From the NCBI GenBank assembly GCA_913061095.1, contig CAJXVM010000028.1, positions 1 through 48,249 on the forward strand: DNA of 48,249 nucleotides, read 5' to 3'. Source of the DNA: an uncultured Ignavibacteria bacterium. GTDB taxonomy: Bacteria; Bacteroidota; Ignavibacteria; SZUA-365. Position 1 is the stretch's first letter; each line of letters begins with the position of its first letter. This document shows positions 44,541-48,249 of this stretch, piece after piece. The notes under the pieces are model-generated. The model made no database searches and was not told the origin of the DNA. It worked only from the letters and a program-made list of their open reading frames with translations. The translations under genes were made by a program, and so were the position numbers.

Positions 44541-45355
44541 GGGAATCCCGGTTGTCGCGAGAGTTTTCCATTGCTGCGGGGATCGGCAACAGCACAGTCC
44601 GTCTGGCACTGATGCGCGGTGATGAGGTTCTGCGGAGCACAGCTGTTCCGCACACCGTCGTCGGTATGGAAGTGATTCGGGCTGAACTGCAGCGTCTGCT
44701 TTCGGGCAGTGACGAGGAGGGCGGTGCAGATGTGCGCTCCGATGTTCCGCGCCGTGCGGGAATCTGTTCCGTTGTACCCCGGCTGACGGAGCAGATCGAG
44801 ACGATGCTCGCCGACGAGGGCGTACGTGACGTGCGTGTCTGCCGTCCTGCCGCGACAGACTGGTTCCCTTCCACGTATCAAACGATGGAGACGCTGGGTG
44901 CGGACCGTTTCTGTGCGGTGCTGGGCGCGCGTGAGCGCTACGGCGTACCGGTGATTGTGATCGACTGCGGGACGGCCACGACACTCAACGTCGTCGATGC
45001 CGACGGTCACTTTCTCGGCGGCAGTATTGCTCCGGGGGTGGATGCGTCGTTCCGCGTTCTGCACGATCGCACCGCGCAGCTGCCAGCGCTTGACGCGGCG
45101 GGTGATACGGATATGCCGCTGATCGGTGCGGACACGGCGGCGAGCCTGCGTTCCGGTGTGCTGCAGTTCAGCCGTCTCGCACTGGAGGGTGCGGTGGCGG
45201 AAGTAAAAAACCTAACAGGACCGGATACTCCGGTAATATGCACCGGCGGCGCCCTGCCGCATCTGCTGCGGGCGGGTCTGGCGATTCCGGGAATGCGGCG
45301 GGACGACGATATTCTTCTACGGGGGGTCATTTTCTTCTTGCATTACACCGGATGA
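44537..45355 (+). CDS. coaX: Type III pantothenate kinase, altered first motif
   Basis: 272 residues from GTG 44537 (GTGA overlap with the rnr stop). It should phosphorylate pantothenate, the first step of CoA synthesis. Motifs of the ASKHA-fold CoaX family are present: TLGADRFCAVLGA, IVIDCGTATTLNVVDADG, GGSIAPGV and VICTGGALPHLL. In the first motif, where CoaX has DxGNT/S with an essential Asp, this protein has AAGIGNST with Gly15 in place of Asp. Either this enzyme tolerates Gly or it is impaired. The start is fixed by the overlap; no other in-frame start would supply the Asp. Confidence 0.85.
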   Translation: MRESRLSREFSIAAGIGNSTVRLALMRGDEVLRSTAVPHTVVGMEVIRAELQRLLSGSDEEGGADVRSDVPRRAGICSVVPRLTEQIETMLADEGVRDVRVCRPAATDWFPSTYQTMETLGADRFCAVLGARERYGVPVIVIDCGTATTLNVVDADGHFLGGSIAPGVDASFRVLHDRTAQLPALDAAGDTDMPLIGADTAASLRSGVLQFSRLALEGAVAEVKNLTGPDTPVICTGGALPHLLRAGLAIPGMRRDDDILLRGVIFFLHYTG

Positions 45356-45437
45356 CCTGCGTATATTGTTTTCCCTTTCCGATGTCGGGCATCTTTCACG
45401 CCGACTCTGTACGAAGAAAAAAATGTGGAAGAAAAGC

Positions 45438-45468
45438 TTGACAAAGGGTTAGAAAAGAGTTAACTTTG
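45438..45468 (+). promoter_or_regulatory. rRNA operon promoter
   Basis: TTGACA (45438-45443), 17 nt, then TAACTTTG (45461-45468). This fits both the sigma-70 spacing and the Bacteroidota -7 box TAnnTTTG. It lies about 115 nt before 16S and 82 nt after the coaX stop, the usual place for an rrn promoter. Confidence 0.65.
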
Positions 45469-45489
45469 TTGACCGTTCGAGAGACGGTA

Positions 45490-45517
45490 GCCGCGAAAGC
45501 GGCAAGTTCTTTGAAAA
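45490..45517 (+). promoter_or_regulatory. Leader hairpin (GNRA loop) and boxA
   Basis: GCCGC GAAA GCGGC (45490-45503) forms a five-pair stem with a GAAA tetraloop, followed by GTTCTTTGAAAA (45506-45517), close to a boxA. A second boxA-like site is at 47484. Hairpin then boxA in the leader is the layout of rRNA antitermination signals bound by NusB/NusE. Confidence 0.55.
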
Positions 45518-45533
45518 GAGATTGTGCATAGTC
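45514..45533 (+). other. Left arm of precursor-16S processing stem
   Basis: These 20 bases are complementary to 47163-47181 after 16S, with all 19 pairing and one bulged T. The two arms would bring the 16S ends together to form the long helix cut by RNase III. Confidence 0.8.
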
Positions 45534-45581
45534 AGTGAATTTGAGATTCAGCAAGCTCGACATTGTAAGTAAGAAATATTT

Positions 45582-47113
<1,532 letters not shown>

Positions 47114-47162
47114 TAAAGAGTTATGCCACCGCGAGGTGGACAACCCTGTTTCTCGATGAAGC

Positions 47163-47181
47163 GACTATGCACATCTCTTTT
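47163..47181 (+). other. Right arm of precursor-16S processing stem
   Basis: Pairs with 45514-45533 in the leader (19 of 19 bases, one bulge on the leader side). It lies 50 nt after 16S and before tRNA-Ile. Confidence 0.8.
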
Positions 47182-47202
47182 CCTTTTTGTTCTGCACCGA
47201 TC

Positions 47203-47276
<74 letters not shown>

Positions 47277-47300
47277 CACTGGTCTATAGTGCAAGCGTAT

Positions 47301-47376
47301 GGGCCTGTAGCTCAGCTGGGAGAGCGCCTGATTTGCATTCAGGAGGTCGTCGGTTCGATCCCGGTCAGGTCCACCA
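47301..47376 (+). tRNA. tRNA-Ala (TGC)
   Basis: 76 nt with the 3' CCA encoded. The acceptor stem GGGCCTG/CAGGTCC pairs in seven positions with one G-T, anticodon TGC in loop TTTGCAT, T loop GTTCGAT. It follows tRNA-Ile by 24 nt in the 16S-23S spacer. Confidence 0.98.
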
Positions 47377-47480
47377 GTTGTGCAGTTGGTTTGCAGCGGC
47401 CGCATTCACCAGGGGTGATGCGCGCGGGCTGCCGTGAGGTTCAAGTCCTTGCAAGCCGCACAATCCGCACATGCGCGGAA

Positions 47481-47527
47481 GAAGTTCTTTGACGTAACAG
47501 AAGACGACTGAAGTTTATGCTTCAGTC
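47481..47527 (+). promoter_or_regulatory. Second boxA and hairpin before 23S
   Basis: GAAGTTCTTTGACGTA (47481-47496) repeats the boxA core AAGTTCTTTGA of the 16S leader (45505-45515). A perfect 8-bp hairpin follows: GACTGAAG (47506-47513), six-nt loop, CTTCAGTC (47520-47527). Spacer boxA sites before 23S are common in bacteria. Confidence 0.5.
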
Positions 47528-47601
47528 TCGATAATCCGAAATATGCGCTTTATGTTTTTAACAAGTTCACTGAAGCACTGATCTGTGCGATAATAAAATT
47601 C

Positions 47602-48249
<648 letters not shown>

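Noticed and set aside
47397-47460. tRNA-like T arm (GGTTCAAGTCC) and a GCGGC/GCCGC pairing in the spacer
   Set aside because: The D and anticodon arms cannot be folded and the length is about 64 nt, so it is at most a decayed tRNA; not called.

Overview
The window looks like the chromosome of a Gram-negative member of the Bacteroidota/Chlorobi superphylum, most like the Ignavibacteria/Kapabacteria side. This rests on several features seen in the sequence: C-terminal type IX secretion (T9SS) sorting domains including the typical NFPNPFNPST start, an rRNA promoter whose -7 box fits the Bacteroidota TAnnTTTG form, BamD, TamB and heptose (LPS) enzymes, and a moderately high G+C content. The 16S 3' end keeps CCTCC, and many genes have clear Shine-Dalgarno sites. 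No database search was possible, so the phylum is an inference.

Layout. 1-7.6 kb is an accessory surface-protein region: three intact secreted proteins with T9SS tails, a truncated relative, a repeated 3' hairpin element, an orphan gene fragment, a secreted protein of unknown function and an unlisted 28-residue membrane protein. 7.7-14.2 kb is the most unusual part: a tightly coupled cluster of a WD40-caspase protein, a FecR-domain protein, a TPR-CHAT lipoprotein (a second caspase-like protease fold) and a small PEGA-like secreted protein. It runs directly into folC, which overlaps its last gene. 15.5-20.5 kb holds a 330-nt leader, rho, and a butyryl-CoA/beta-oxidation set (thiolase, 3-hydroxyacyl-CoA dehydrogenase, acyl-CoA dehydrogenase). 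20.5-21.9 kb has two related small outer-membrane beta-barrel proteins, each followed by a strong intrinsic terminator.

22.0-29.3 kb is a run of closely spaced genes: lemA, a TPM-domain protein, a lipoprotein, an unknown, bamD, a hotdog thioesterase, a T9SS-exported metalloprotease, ccmA and ccmB. ccmC, ccmD, ccmE and ccmF follow (29.4-33.8 kb). This cytochrome c maturation set is the variant type in which CcmE carries a CxxxY motif instead of the haem-binding His, and CcmC carries an extra, possibly CcmE-like, domain. 34.1-36.3 kb holds an aminotransferase and a dienelactone-hydrolase-like protein with Asp in place of the nucleophilic Cys. 36.4-45.4 kb is a compact chain: rfaE1, rfaE2, tamB, rnr and coaX, all overlapping or 1 nt apart.

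45.4-48.2 kb is an rRNA operon: promoter, leader hairpin and boxA, 16S, tRNA-Ile(GAT), tRNA-Ala(TGC), and the 5' part of 23S, which runs off the window end. Leader and spacer sequences pair to form the precursor-16S processing stem.

How the parts fit: most of the window serves the cell envelope (outer membrane assembly, LPS heptose, TamB, T9SS cargo, periplasmic haem handling) next to housekeeping genes. The caspase/CHAT cluster is predicted to act outside the cytoplasm and is the best candidate for an undescribed system.
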